Shown here: piece after piece, positions 1 to 10,117 of the stretch
Numbering within the stretch: the first letter of the stretch is position 1
How the letters are laid out: every line of letters begins with the position of its first letter
Source: Ichthyophis bannanicus
Taxonomy: Eukaryota > Chordata > Amphibia > Gymnophiona > Ichthyophiidae
Direction of reading: 5' to 3'
NCBI GenBank assembly: GCA_033557465.1
Contig: CM066043.1
Location: forward strand, 76,848,662 to 76,912,661
Length of the DNA stretch: 64,000 nucleotides
Notes under the pieces: model-generated
Told to the model about the DNA's origin: nothing
What the model saw: only the letters and a program-made list of their open reading frames with translations
The model's database searches: none
Made by a program: the position numbers and the translations under genes

Positions 1-190
1 TTGAAAGCTTTTGTATACTGCCCCTTCCAAAGATCAAGGGTGATTTACATTGAACATAGAACAGGAAAGTTACATTATAACTTAGAACTATGAGCAACAT
101 TAACAGTTGGTTAACTATTTATAATAAACATAATTATATACAAAATATGTACACATTGGTTATGTCAATCACCTGTGGGAATTCATGGGT
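1..190 (-). repeat. L2-type LINE 3' end fragment
   Basis: The reading ATACTGCC...CAAGGGTGATTTACAT followed by an 'acatagaacagg' run resembles, on this strand, the start of the reverse-oriented L2-type tail near 61040 (ATACCACC...CAAGGTGGTTTACAT). Only the 3' untranslated tail is present and no coding sequence is visible. The assignment rests on this local similarity. Confidence 0.4.
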
Positions 191-1080
191 AGTGATTGCC
201 CTGTTAGGAGTGAGAATTGGGGTCCTAAGCTAATGTATTTGACAAGTTACATGATTGTGTCATGGTGTGTGCGAAACTAACCCATTTAAAGAAAATGCCC
301 TGGGACAAATTCCATAGTTCACCTTTTCAAGAGGAAGTGCCTGTAGACGTTTGCACCTGCTTTTTGTGCAGCTAGATGTTCCTCTGATACTGCATGTAGC
401 TTGTAAATGCAATCTACATGTGGTGTTTTCTAGTCCCACCCAGAACATGCCCTCGAATGCCCTCCTCTCAGCACAGCTGAAGGTAGTAAGGCCAACTTTA
501 CGTAGCATGTAGAGATCGGAGCTGAGATGTGCAGGTGAAGATCTGCTCAATTCCAGCAGAATTTTACAAAAGGCTGTGCCACAGGTGGAACCTTTTGTAC
601 AATATGTAGAAGGACTTGCAGGAGTGCACATGGATTTACCACCATGTACAGAGGGAGGAGCCATTTTACAAATCTACTGAGTGTAAGTTACGCGGCGGCT
701 TCCATGTGGAAGTGTCGGCACTTACAAGTGCGCATGGGGATTTTTTAACTTACACGTGTAGTCGGGCTATTTTGTAAATTAAAATTTATAAGTGCCACCA
801 ATTAAGTACTAAGGCCACAATTTGTGCTCTTTTTCATTCTGGAAGAGCAAATAAGTAATGGGAGAGTAATTCCCTTCATACCTCATGTAAAGTGCTGGCC
901 AAAATGAGCACTTTGTAAAAATCTTTTCATGCTTCAGAGCAGCTGTAGATCCCTATGTGGAATTTTTTTTGCATACATGTGGATTCCCTTTGTGAAATTG
1001 GGAATTTGCATAGATTTTTGGACCACCCAAGTCACTCCCAAATCATGCCTCCACCATCCCCCCCTTGAAATCTATATGTG
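191..1080. other. unassigned interspersed sequence
   Basis: No recognisable gene. The minus strand is open for 134 codons at 260-664, but the peptide is Cys/Ser-rich, has no motif I know, and sits in mixed low-information sequence, so I do not call it a gene. It is probably an old transposon remnant. Confidence 0.4.
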
Positions 1081-1088
1081 GTGCCTAT

Positions 1089-1453
1089 CAATGTTCCCTC
1101 TAATTTTCTGTAGGCTGTGTGCGCATAAAATATCAGCTGTGTGCAGCTTTTGAAGGAAAGTTAAATTTTTGTGCGCCACATAACGACACTCGGACTTATA
1201 TACTTTAAAATTTGACTACACATCAGAATACAGTATGTACACCACATTGATTTTAATCAAATTAAATGAAAATAGACGATTACTAAATGAAGTGGGAAAT
1301 TTCTAGTAATTACAATCATAACTTTTAAATTTTAAGACCTCTGTGTTTATCAGAATCAGAGCCGTAAGTTTTGTGCGCTCTGTTGTAAAGTATGTGCGCT
1401 CGCTCGGTGAGGTGTGTGCATGCGCACACGCACACAGCTTAGAGGGAACAGTG
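1089..1453 (+). mobile_element. hAT-type MITE, copy 1
   Basis: A 365-bp non-autonomous DNA transposon. It starts CAATGTTCCCTCTAA and ends TTAGAGGGAACAGTG, near-perfect terminal inverted repeats, and is flanked by the exact 8-bp duplication GTGCCTAT (1081-1088 and 1454-1461). An 8-bp duplication with CA...TG ends is the hAT signature. GTGTGCGC-rich tracts lie next to both ends. It has no ORF and must be moved in trans. The same family recurs at 24954-25323 and 53891-54238. Confidence 0.9.
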
Positions 1454-2657
1454 GTGCCTATTTCCCCATGGACTTTTCACAAATAGTGAACTCCCCCATG
1501 CACTACAAAGGAAACATCCTATCCCCACCCACGTTATCTTTCTCCCCCCCCCCCCAGTTCAAACCATCCCAGTGCCCTGAACAGACCACAAGGTTATAAC
1601 CTTCCAGCTGCCCCTCAACAATTCTTACAGATTCACTACATCCCCCAAACCACATAAGACATTTCAAACAATTCTACAAAAAATTCTTTCTCACTTACAT
1701 CTCCCCAATCCTCATTACCAAACCATAAGACCTAGACACTGCCATCAATACCTGGAATGAACTCATCAGTGATGCAGACTCCTTGCCAGCCTTGACCCAG
1801 CCTCACAAACCTGCCTCCAAACAGGGTACAACCCCGACTTCTGAAAGTGTAAATCACAACTAAGGAAACATGAACACAGAGGAAATCACAGCTACCTGAG
1901 GACCAAACCCAATACATGACCACCCTAAGCAAATACAACCATGCCACTAACCTCTCCAAGCAAAACTACCACACAACTTGTCCACCAATCACTCAACTGA
2001 TCAAGAGAACTATTCACCCTTATAAAGAACCTCACATCAACACCAATCAACAACTCAACCAACATCCCCATCACTCCTCAACAATTAGCAGATTTCTTCT
2101 TTACATGCCACCCCCAACTTACAGATGAACCCAATCCTCTTCCATATCATACTAAACCAACACACTCATGGACCACCTTTGATAACATCTCAGATGAAAA
2201 CATCCAGAACACCATCTCTTTGCTCAACATCACTACCTCCCCCTTTGACCCTTGCTCAGTCAGCTGGATCAAAACCATCAAATCTGACCTTGCTCCATGC
2301 CTAGAAAAACTCACATAATGCTCCCTACTACATGGCTACTTACCAACCTGCCTAAAAACCTCCTCAATTTGCCCTCTCGACCCATCTGACCCCTCTTCAT
2401 ACAGACCCATCACTAGCCTATCTTTCCTGTCCAAAATAGAAAAAATGGTCCAAACTCAGCTTCAAGACTACCTTGAAACATGTCCCACTCGACTTTCATC
2501 AGCATGGCTTCCATCCTCAGCAAGGAGTAGAAACCCTCCTACCCTCACTCCTGAACAACCTAATAAAGGGAACCCAAAACATCCACCAAGGTTTCATCCT
2601 TGTATTCCTTGGCATCTCTGCTGCTGTCAACACCATAAATCATAACACCCTTCTACA

Positions 2658-3053
2658 GTGCCTCCAGTCCATTGGAATAAAAGGCACAGTACTATGATGG
2701 TTCCAGGACTACCTCCACAACAGAACTCAACAAATCACAATAGGAGCAACACCATCAGCACCATACATACAGATGCAAGGCATACCCCAAGGTTCTACAC
2801 TCAACTCTCCTCTTCAGTTCTCCTGTACCTCCAACCCCTCTGCAACATCATCCAAACACACAAGATAACTTATCACATATATACAGATGACATTATGCTC
2901 TACACTCCAGTTGACCTCAGCAAACCATCCTACCACAAACTCCAGCAATGCTTCTCTGACATCTCAAAATGGCTATCTACAAATCACCTCTCCATCAATC
3001 TTAAGAAAACAGAAGCCCTCTTTGTCACCAGGAACAAATCATTAAGAACATAA
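2658..3053 (+). pseudogene. L2-type reverse transcriptase fragment
   Basis: An open segment of 131 codons carrying the catalytic palm motif YTDDIMLYTPVDL (about residues 75-87) followed by the thumb motif INLKKTEALFV, the usual order in L2-type RTs. It is cut at its 3' end by the CR1 3' end inserted from 3043; homologous coding sequence (KYLGVILD block) resumes near 3380. It is part of the LINE at 1462-4246, not a host gene. Confidence 0.7.
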
Positions 3054-3312
3054 GAAATGCCATACTGGGTCAGACCAAGGTCCATCAAGCCCAGTATCCT
3101 GTTTCCAACAGTGGTAAATCCAGGTCACTAGTACCTGGCAGGTACCCAAATTCCACAATGCTTATTCTGGGGTAAGCAGTGGATTTCCCAGGTCCTCTTT
3201 AATAATGGTTTATGGACATTTCCTCCAGGAACTTGTCCAAACCTTTTTTAAACCCAGCTACACTAACAGCTTTTATTACATTCTCCAGTAATGAATTCCA
3301 GAGTTTGATTAC
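3043..3312 (-). mobile_element. CR1-type LINE 3' end, nested in L2
   Basis: A 5'-truncated CR1-type 3' end in reverse orientation. It begins with the tail AAGAACATAAGAAATGCC and continues CATACTGGGTCAGACCAAGG, CAGGTCACTAGTACCTGGC, ending near GAATTCCAGAGTTTGATTA. The same unit starts the reverse CR1 copies at 7935, 30587, 44141 and 57945 and ends the sense copy at 9790-10117. The host L2 coding sequence continues on both sides, so this insertion is younger than the L2. Confidence 0.8.
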
Positions 3313-4346
3313 CCTCCCCCTCCTCCATTACCCTCAATAACACAGAAATCTAAATCAAACAAATCAAACCTGAAATAAAATACCTGGGGGTCATCCTAGA
3401 CAGCCATCTCACTTTGATCTTGCTGTGTTCGCTATTTGAGTCTTCAATCTACTTCAAAATCCGGACCTTACAACACCTCTGCCCTCTCTTGCCCCATCAG
3501 AGTTCTTCTCAGCCCTTCAAGCCCTCATAACATCCCTTTGCAGACTACTGCAATTCAATATACCATAGACTACCAAAATCAACATTCCAACCTCTTCAAA
3601 CGGCTCTCCACACAACAGCAAGGACCATCATTGGAACCTCCAAATATGAACACACGACCCCCATCCTCAAACACCTCCAATGGCTTCCCCTGCAAGGCAG
3701 AAACCTCTACAAAATCCTTCTAATGATTCACAAAGCCTTGAACCATCAATCAACTACCCTCTTTTGCTCCCTCATCATACCATAGCCTTTGAACAGATCA
3801 CAAAGAACCTCCACAATGAACATGCTAACTACTCCCCAAGATGTAACAAAAAGCAACCTACAAGCCCATTGCAGATCCTTTGAACTTTACACCCCAACAG
3901 CCTGGAACTCCCTTTTTGCCCACATAAGAAATGCTGCAGACCTCTTATCCTTCCGCAAACTCCTCAAGATTCACCTGTTCTCCCTCCACTTTGGCCCACA
4001 CCACCTAACCCTACCTTTCTCCCCCCGAACAGCATTTCTTAATCCACATGAAAGAGAAGATATTACAAGCACACACAAATAGTTTATCAACCTGTACAAT
4101 TTAAGTTAACCACTGTTCCTTTTTCTTTTGTACAACGTTATCTGTTTTTGATGTAAATGTTAGTTGTACAGTAAAACCAAGTTCCTTGTAAACCGCTTTG
4201 ACCTTCATGAAAAGCGGTATACAAATACAGCCAAATAAATAAATGTAAATAATGGCTTTCTGAAATCGTATTTACACACGTATTCCAATCTCACATGTAC
4301 CGTAAATGCCACTGTTTACTGTAATGAAGAAGCCCCTACTGAGCCC

Positions 4347-4490
4347 ATGGAGATAGGGATAGTAGAAGATTCCACCTTAGAATCTGACAGGCAGTCTGAG
4401 CACATGGCTCAATGTTTACAAGAAGAAAGTAAACAGAGAAATTCAGGAGCCGAATGGACATGCCCAAGCTGTGACGTATCACCAAGCTAA
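4347..4490 (+). pseudogene. short ORF with MEI...CPSC tail (element copy 1)
   Basis: A 47-codon frame just inside the left end of the element. It starts MEIGIVEDSTLESD and ends EWTCPSCDVSPS. The start aligns by position with the GEETTIEAMDTQENEPC reading at the left end of the copy at 49741, and its acidic-then-Cys-x2-Cys layout recalls the C-terminal tails of the longer ORFs. It may be the N-terminal exon or a decayed start of the element protein; function unknown. Confidence 0.3.
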
Positions 4491-4715
4491 GGGGTTAATG
4501 AGAAACACCTGTTCAGGGGAAGGGCAGAGCTAAGCCCTGAGAAACAGGACTATAATAATTGGTCATTAGCTTTAAAAGAGAGACCAAGAGAAACACAGAG
4601 AAGAGGAAGAGAGAGACCGGGTGAAGGTCCCAGTCAGAGACCAGGTCAAGAGAGATCCGTAGCAAGAGCCAAGGAAGCCAAAGCCCGAGAACCTGAAGGA
4701 AGCAGCACAAGAGAG

Positions 4716-5240
4716 GTGCCATTCAGGAAAAGCAGGAGAAAGGAAAGACCTCCTGGGAGGCAGGCTTGGAAAAGCTCGGAGGCTCCAGAGAGAGAGAGAC
4801 GGTGGCAGGAAAATACTTGTAAGTCTGAGGCAGAAGCCAGCAAGCTAAGAGGAAAAACACAGCCGGTGTTTGGAAACCTGCTTGAGCCAAGAGAGCAGAG
4901 AATTCCTCCCTCCTTAAAGCCAGAAGGTAAGCTTCAAAGTTTGCCCAGCTATGAATCTAGTTTAAAAGTATTTCCTTGTTGTTGCCAAGAAATAGGAAAC
5001 AGCCCAGGAAGCAACTCCAGAGTACAGGGTAGTTTCAAGCCCTGCTGTTTAGAATGGTATAAAGGGAAGATCCCTGAATGCCTAGAAGGTTACTTTAAAA
5101 CCCACGATAGCAGCTTACAGACACACCCAGCTAATGCTGAGCTGGAAGAGATGCAGATAGACTCTGATGTTTATGACGCAGCTGATATACAGATGGATTG
5201 CACCCTATGTATAGCAGACCATATTGAATCCCTGTGCTGA
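4716..5240 (+). CDS. unrecognised basic protein with acidic Cys-x2-Cys tail
   Basis: A 174-codon frame. The first 60 residues are Arg/Lys/Glu-rich (RKSRRKERPPGRQAW) and probably disordered; the middle is Ser/Pro-rich; the end is acidic, ELEEMQIDSDVYDAADIQMD then CTLCIADHIESLC. The tail matches, in order and spacing, those of the ORFs near 50600 (EEMEIGDCFEDN...MQCAYC) and, on the minus strand, near 40020 (EESMEVDD...MECAVC). A polyadenylation-like AATAAA follows about 220 bases downstream. The start is not fixed: the frame is open before the listed Met. No enzyme motif is visible; I infer a retroelement-borne accessory protein. Confidence 0.4.
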   Translation: MPFRKSRRKERPPGRQAWKSSEAPERERRWQENTCKSEAEASKLRGKTQPVFGNLLEPREQRIPPSLKPEGKLQSLPSYESSLKVFPCCCQEIGNSPGSNSRVQGSFKPCCLEWYKGKIPECLEGYFKTHDSSLQTHPANAELEEMQIDSDVYDAADIQMDCTLCIADHIESLC

Positions 5241-5642
5241 GCATTACTATAAGAGTGCTGATAAAGCGGCAAAGAAAAGGGGAACATTTCCCTTTGCTAT
5301 CAGAAGCGGTTTGTTTGCTTTTGTTTTTGTGACGAGCACTGCACATTTGGAAGCCTGAGAATGAAGAGGCACATTTACCTTAGTTCTTGTATGCATTCCT
5401 CCTACCAAATATATGGAAAGTTGTCCTTATTTCATCTGCACTTAAGTTCTGTTGGGAGGGGAAATAAAATCCTTGTCATTTTTGCCTTTAACACTCGACT
5501 GCAACTCCTTCTTGAATCAGAGGGTAGAAAGGGGACTACCATTCCCACAAGGCATTGCAGGAGCAAATGCAGTGTCATACTCCCTGAAGATAGAATATCA
5601 AGGCAGACCAACCCTACTCGCCCTAGGCAGTAGGCTGGCCTG

Positions 5643-6587
5643 ATGATATGTGATAAGGAAGCTTATCATAGCTCAGGAAGGAGCTATAGAAAAGGTGAAG
5701 TGACTCTGAACAAGCAACCTGTCAGTTCTGGTAGAAATAAGAAAACAGAATTTTCCCATAAAAGACTACCAGTCCCAGAATGCACCAGGTTTCCAACAGC
5801 CATTAGAGGAGCTGAAGTGGGGAAACGTGTGTTCAATCAGGAGGGCTATGAGGTAATCCCTAAGCACTCATCTCAAAGGGCAGGGCCTGATTCAGCACAG
5901 CTGCGCTGTGTTAGGGAGGAGCACTCATCTAAGCAGAATAAGAGTAGAGTTTATTCTACAGATGACCATCTTCATGATCACCTTGGATATCCAGAGAAGG
6001 ATCATCAGTTGCATCTGAAGGATCATCAGAAGCAGAAGCCAAACCGGACGGACAGAGAGGGAAAGAGACCCTCTGGAAGAAAGAGGAGAAAAGCCTTTGA
6101 GAGGTCTAGAAGAGTCCAAAGCAGTATGTATACTGGGAGGCATTTCAAGGGCCAGCATACACCATTGGACTGGGGAAAGCCAGAGGAATGGTGCTGCAGA
6201 GCTAGGAATCACCAGACGCTACCTGTGAGGGAGACGGCTGCACGTGGAAGGGACCCTAAGACCCGTGCCAGAAGGTATGTGAAGAGAGATCCAGTGTCCA
6301 GGGATCTGGATTGGAAGGCTGGACATAAGAACTGGACTACATACTGGCCAGGCTATATAGAGAGAAACTCTAGCAGCAATGGAAGCTCAGGTATGAACAC
6401 TGATCTATGCCCTAGCTATAACCTTGAAAGACAGCAGGGAAACAAGTATTCTCCTGAAACTGCTCCATTGAGAGATTCATCTGTGCCAATCCATGATATT
6501 GAACCTATGCTTGTTGAAGATGGGGGAATGATTACAGATGAAGAATGTGTTTATATGGATTGCTCTCTATCAAAACTCCGTTGGTAA
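5643..6587 (+). CDS. unrecognised Lys/Arg-rich protein of the same element family
   Basis: A 314-codon frame, the longest outside the recognised transposons. It is strongly basic (HHLHDHLGYPEKDHQLHLKD, then REGKRPSGRKRRKAFERSRR at about residues 138-157), probably disordered, and ends acidic: EPMLVEDGGMITDEECVYMD followed by CSLSKLRW. That tail resembles those at 5150-5240 and 50550-50652 but lacks the second Cys of Cys-x2-Cys. It begins six bases before TGTGATAAGG, which looks like an element start. No known domain. Codon use is unremarkable and the frame is uninterrupted, so it may be young or constrained. Confidence 0.4.
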   Translation: MICDKEAYHSSGRSYRKGEVTLNKQPVSSGRNKKTEFSHKRLPVPECTRFPTAIRGAEVGKRVFNQEGYEVIPKHSSQRAGPDSAQLRCVREEHSSKQNKSRVYSTDDHLHDHLGYPEKDHQLHLKDHQKQKPNRTDREGKRPSGRKRRKAFERSRRVQSSMYTGRHFKGQHTPLDWGKPEEWCCRARNHQTLPVRETAARGRDPKTRARRYVKRDPVSRDLDWKAGHKNWTTYWPGYIERNSSSNGSSGMNTDLCPSYNLERQQGNKYSPETAPLRDSSVPIHDIEPMLVEDGGMITDEECVYMDCSLSKLRW

Positions 6588-7126
6588 CTTTCTGTTATAA
6601 AGTACAGCAACCATCACAAAGAAAATACAAATTTGTTCTTTAATCTACTCAGAAAAGCTCCTGAAGCAGGATTTGACCCACACAGTAGAAAGCAAGCCAA
6701 CTAAAGGGGTTTCAGCTGGATAACTGCTAGCAATTAAGCCTTACCTAATTGCTTGTGAGCTAGGAAGAGAATCACTTCTGAATCTATGTGGGAAGTAATC
6801 AGAAGTTAATCTGAAAAGAACAGTTTGTTTCTTGCTTTGTGGCTTTTCATTTGTTGTTTTCCTGATTTTGACTTTGTTTTTCCAAGTTAACACTGAAAGC
6901 AAGTTACCTGATTTTATGTGCTACCAAGCATATCTGTGTTGGGAGAAATAACCCCATAAATAGATATCTTATTGGCTTTACCCAAGAGCACAACTAAATT
7001 ATTGTCAGCAGCTGTGTCTGGTGTGAATGAACTACATTGTCCACAATACCTTGCAAATCATATAGAGATATGCACTTGTCAAGACTGTGAAGATTCTCAC
7101 CCAGGCAGCCGTCTGACAGACATTAC

Positions 7127-7565
7127 ACATGAGGCGGTTTCTAAAATAACCTCTGTGTGGTAGAACAGCAAATACAGCTTTAGCCATATTGAAGAAAGAT
7201 AATCTTTAGACCACCCATTTAGGTGTATAAATCACTAGTTACCCAAATAAAAAGCTTCAGAAATTGTTTACTGAATTATAAGATTTTTCCCGTCATTAGG
7301 GTCTAGAGTAAAACCTCCCAGCTTTGCATCTGTGACATAATATGAATTCAAAGAGTCTTATAATATATTACAGGGAGCCTTATTAGTGCACACAAGAGTC
7401 CGTCTGTGCCTTTTGAGTGCCGTTAGGTCTCGGGTTCAGCTTTCAGTGATGTGTTTGAGAAGTAAATGCAGCCAAAAGCTCACGGTAGAGCGAGTGAAAA
7501 TGGAGAGCAGACGACTTGCTTTGATTTTCCGCTTGCACAAAGAGTATTTTATTCATATGTTCAAT
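7127..7565. other. no recognisable feature
   Basis: AT-rich, non-repetitive by eye. I see no ORF above 90 codons with a known motif and no terminal repeats. Confidence 0.4.
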
Positions 7566-7660
7566 CCTCTATTGCATTTATATCCTGCCTTATCAAACTC
7601 AGTTTTCCTAAGCAGCTTACAACAAAATGAAAAATACATTTCATAGAATATACTACATAA
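7566..7660 (-). repeat. L2-type LINE tail fragment
   Basis: The string TTATATCCTGCCTTATCAAAC...CAGCTTACAAC is the reverse complement of the stem-like 3' end seen in L2-type copies (GTAAACCGCTTTG...GCGGTATATAAA). Only the tail remains. Confidence 0.4.
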
Positions 7661-7934
7661 CTTCCTGCATTAGTGAGATAAGCTGTACTGCAGAAATTTG
7701 GAAAGTGTAGTGTGTGATCATTCTCTCTGGCTCTGTGCCACTTCACACTTAATATTTCATCTTGCTGTGTCTTTCTTACCTTCTTCTTTGTGTGTTCTCT
7801 TTTTCTCTGCCTCCTAGTCCATTCTGCTTGTGTGTGTTTTTTCTCTCATCTCCTCATCAGTAACCTCATTTCTTCTCTCCCTCTTTCCTCTGTTTTCCAT
7901 TGTTGATAACCCGCTTCTAAACTCTTGCTAGTAC

Positions 7935-9150
7935 CATAAGAACATAAGAAATGCCATACTGGGTCAGACCAAGGTCCTCAAGCATAGTATTTTGTTTCCA
8001 GCAGAGGCCAATCCAGGTCACAAGTACCTGGCAGGTTCCCAGAAAGGTACACAGATTCCACAATGCTTATACTGGGGTAAGCAGTGGATTTCCTTGGTCC
8101 TCTTTAATAATGGTTTATGGACTGTTCCTCCAGGAACTTGTCCAAATCTTTTTAAAACCCAACTACACTAACAGCTTTTACTACGTCTTCGGGTAACAAA
8201 TTGCAGAGTTGATTACTTGTTGGGTGAAAACATATTTTCATTATTAGTCCTAAATGGGCTACATTGTAACTTCATTGAGTGTCCCCTAGTCTTTCTACTT
8301 TTTGAAGAAGTAAAGAACCGAGCTACATTTCTGTTCCACTTCCTTCATTAATTTATAGACCTCTCTCATATCCCCCCTCAGCCATCTCTTTTCCAAGTTG
8401 AAGAGTCCTAACCTCTTAAGCCTCTCCTCATAGGGGAATCCTTCCATCCCGTTTATCATTTGGTGGCTCTTCTCTGTACCATTTCTAATTCTGCTAGATC
8501 CTTTTTAAGATATGGTGACCAGAACTGCACACAATATTCAAGGTGCAGTAACACTATGGAACGATAATATCCTTGGTTTTGTTCTCCATTTTTTTCCTTA
8601 TGATTCATATAATTCTCTTTGCTTTCTTGACTAATACTGCACACTGGGCAGAGGGTTTCAACGTATTATCCATGATGATGCCTAAGTCTTTTTCCTGGGT
8701 GATGGTTCCCAAGGTGGAACCTTGCATCATGTAACCATAGTTTGGCTGTTCTTCCCTAAGTGCTTAACTTTGCACTTGCCCACATTAAATTTAATCTGCT
8801 ATTTGGACATCCAGTCTTCCAATTTATCATGGTCCTCTTGCAATTTTTCACAATCCTCTTGTGTTTTAATAACTTTGTATAATTTTGTGTTATCTGCAAA
8901 TTTGATCACTTCACTCGTTACTCCCATTCCCAGGTCATTTATGAAGATGCTAAAAAGTAGCGGGCCCACCACAAATCCTTTGGGTACTCCACTATTCAAC
9001 TTTCTCAATTGAAAAAATTGGCTATTTAGCCCTACCCTCTGCTTTCTATCTTTTAACCAGTTCCTGATCCACAATAGTACATTGCCTCCTATCCCATGAC
9101 TTTTTAATTTTGCCATGAGTCTCTCATGAGGGACACTTCTCATGAGTATA
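7935..9150 (-). mobile_element. CR1-type LINE, 5'-truncated
   Basis: A reverse-oriented CR1-type LINE starting with the 3' tail (CATAAGAACATAAGAAATGCC) and running back through the thumb and palm parts of the RT. Readable pieces on the minus strand: [20 protein letters not shown] (8456-8644) and the RT block at 8799-9143. It is truncated at about 9150 within the RT and so is dead on arrival. An overlapping set of CR1 copies at 30587, 44141, 57945 and 20310 allows a local consensus. Confidence 0.85.
8799..9143 (-). pseudogene. CR1-type reverse transcriptase fragment, FADN
   Basis: A 114-codon frame covering RT motifs: HERLMAKLKSHGIGG, LKDRKQRV, then SGVPKGFVVGPLLFSIFIND and the active site FADNTKLYKV. 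The family active site is FADD (intact in the copy at 21118-21687), so the second catalytic Asp is changed to Asn here, and the SGVPQGS motif reads SGVPKGF. Together with the 5' truncation this marks an inactive fragment. Confidence 0.8.
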
Positions 9151-9214
9151 TGCTCTTTTCTTCTCCTTTTCTTTGCTTATTCCCTGTTGCTCTGTGCTCT
9201 GAATGTTTTATCTT

Positions 9215-9750
9215 TATTGAATTTTTGATATACCGCTATATATAAATAAAATAAATATATAAATATAAAATATATCAATAAAACAGCTACATGAGAGAAA
9301 AGAAAGGAATGCCATCATTGACAGGAGAGCACAAGAAACTAGCAGATAGCAGAAGAGGAAAGATAGGAAGGGGACAGTACAAAGTAAGGCAAGGGTCAGG
9401 GGTTGGGAGGGAAACTAGGAGACGGTAGGCGAGAGATCAAAAGCTTTGTAAAAGAAGTGAATCTTGAGCAGGGATTTGAACTTTACAAATGATGGTTCTG
9501 AATGGAGGGGGGCAGGTAAGGAGTTCCAAAGGACAGGACCCAGGAAAAAGAAAGCAGAGTGGCGGGTAAGTTCAAGGTGGGTAAGGGAGGGCGAAGGAAG
9601 AACCAAATGGATGGAATCAATAGACCTGAGGAGACGAGGCGGGGTGTGATGTTGTAGAAGGTCACTGAGGTATTGGGGAGTGGCAGTGTGGAGTGCTCAA
9701 TGAACAAGCATAAGTATTTTGTAATCAGTGCGGTATTTCACAGAGACCTA
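9215..9750 (-). mobile_element. L2-type LINE C-terminus and tail
   Basis: On the minus strand the frame at 9415-9606 reads HSAFFFLGPVLWNSLPAPLH then FKSLLKIHFFYKAFDLSP, the conserved extreme C-terminus of L2-type polyproteins (WNSLP..LR..., FK..LKTHLF..AF). The adjoining 9215-9300 carries the ATACCGCTATATATAAATAAAATAA-type tail. Truncated at about 9750. Confidence 0.7.
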
Positions 9751-9789
9751 GGCTGGTTGAAAGAAAATTTCAGTTGATTATTGTTTTAC

Positions 9790-10117
9790 TTCACTCCCTA
9801 TTTCATACCCTCTTGTCACCCAACGTGTAATCAAACTCTGGAATTTGTTACTGGCAGATGTAATAAAAGCTGTTAGTGTAGCTCAGTTTAAAAAAGGTTT
9901 GGACAAGTTCCTGGAGGAAAGGTCCATAAACCATTATTAAAAGGGACCCAGGATATCACTGCTTGACCCGATACAAGCATTGTGAAACTTGTGTCTTTTG
10001 GGGAACCTGCTAGGTACGTATGACCTAGATTGGCCACTGTTGGAAACACGATACTGGGCTTGATGGACCTTGGTCTGACCCAGTATGGCATATCTTATGT
10101 TCTTATGTTTGCTCTCT
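9790..10117 (+). mobile_element. CR1-type LINE 3' end (sense)
   Basis: The sense version of the common 3' end: AATCAAACTCTGGAATTTGT, a frame ending in FKKGLDKFLEE-like residues, GGTCTGACCCAGTATGGCAT and the terminal TTATGTTCTTATG microrepeat. 5'-truncated; it carries only the last few codons of the polyprotein and the 3' UTR. Confidence 0.8.

Larger units (their letters stand above)
1462..4246 (+). mobile_element. L2-type LINE, decayed (endonuclease C-term, RT, tail)
   Basis: A broken non-LTR retrotransposon in the sense direction. Segments in different frames match the better-preserved copy at 41-44 kb: an endonuclease end (QIVNSPMHYKGN near 1480), the pre-RT block (FDPCSVSWIK, SSYRPI at about 2240-2420), the RT active-site block YTDDIMLY (near 2880) and a C-terminal WNSLFAHIRNA block (near 3900). 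The tail at about 4185-4246 has a short stem (AAACCGCTTTG / AAAGCGGTATA) and AAATAAATAAATG, typical of L2 3' ends. Frameshifts and stops make it non-functional. The 5' boundary is uncertain. A CR1 3' end is inserted at 3043-3312. Confidence 0.75.
4320..7122 (+). mobile_element. TG...ACA element with two ORFs, unassigned family (copy 1)
   Basis: The segment begins TGTAATGAAG and ends GACAGACA, with the 4-bp sequence TTAC directly before (4316-4319) and after (7123-7126). TG...CA ends and a 4-bp duplication are LTR-retrotransposon hallmarks. It seems to hold two diverged units: the first has the ORF at 4716-5240, an AATAAAAT signal near 5463 and an ACTACCATTCCCACAAGG motif. The second starts TGTGATAAGG at 5649, has the ORF at 5643-6587 and AATAAC/ATAAAT near 6945-6960. 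Relatives lie at 39410-40893 (minus) and 49741-51181 (plus). I know no named family for it. Confidence 0.55.

Noticed and set aside
260..664. 134-codon frame on the minus strand
   Set aside because: No known motif, no splice or promoter context, composition unlike a conserved protein.
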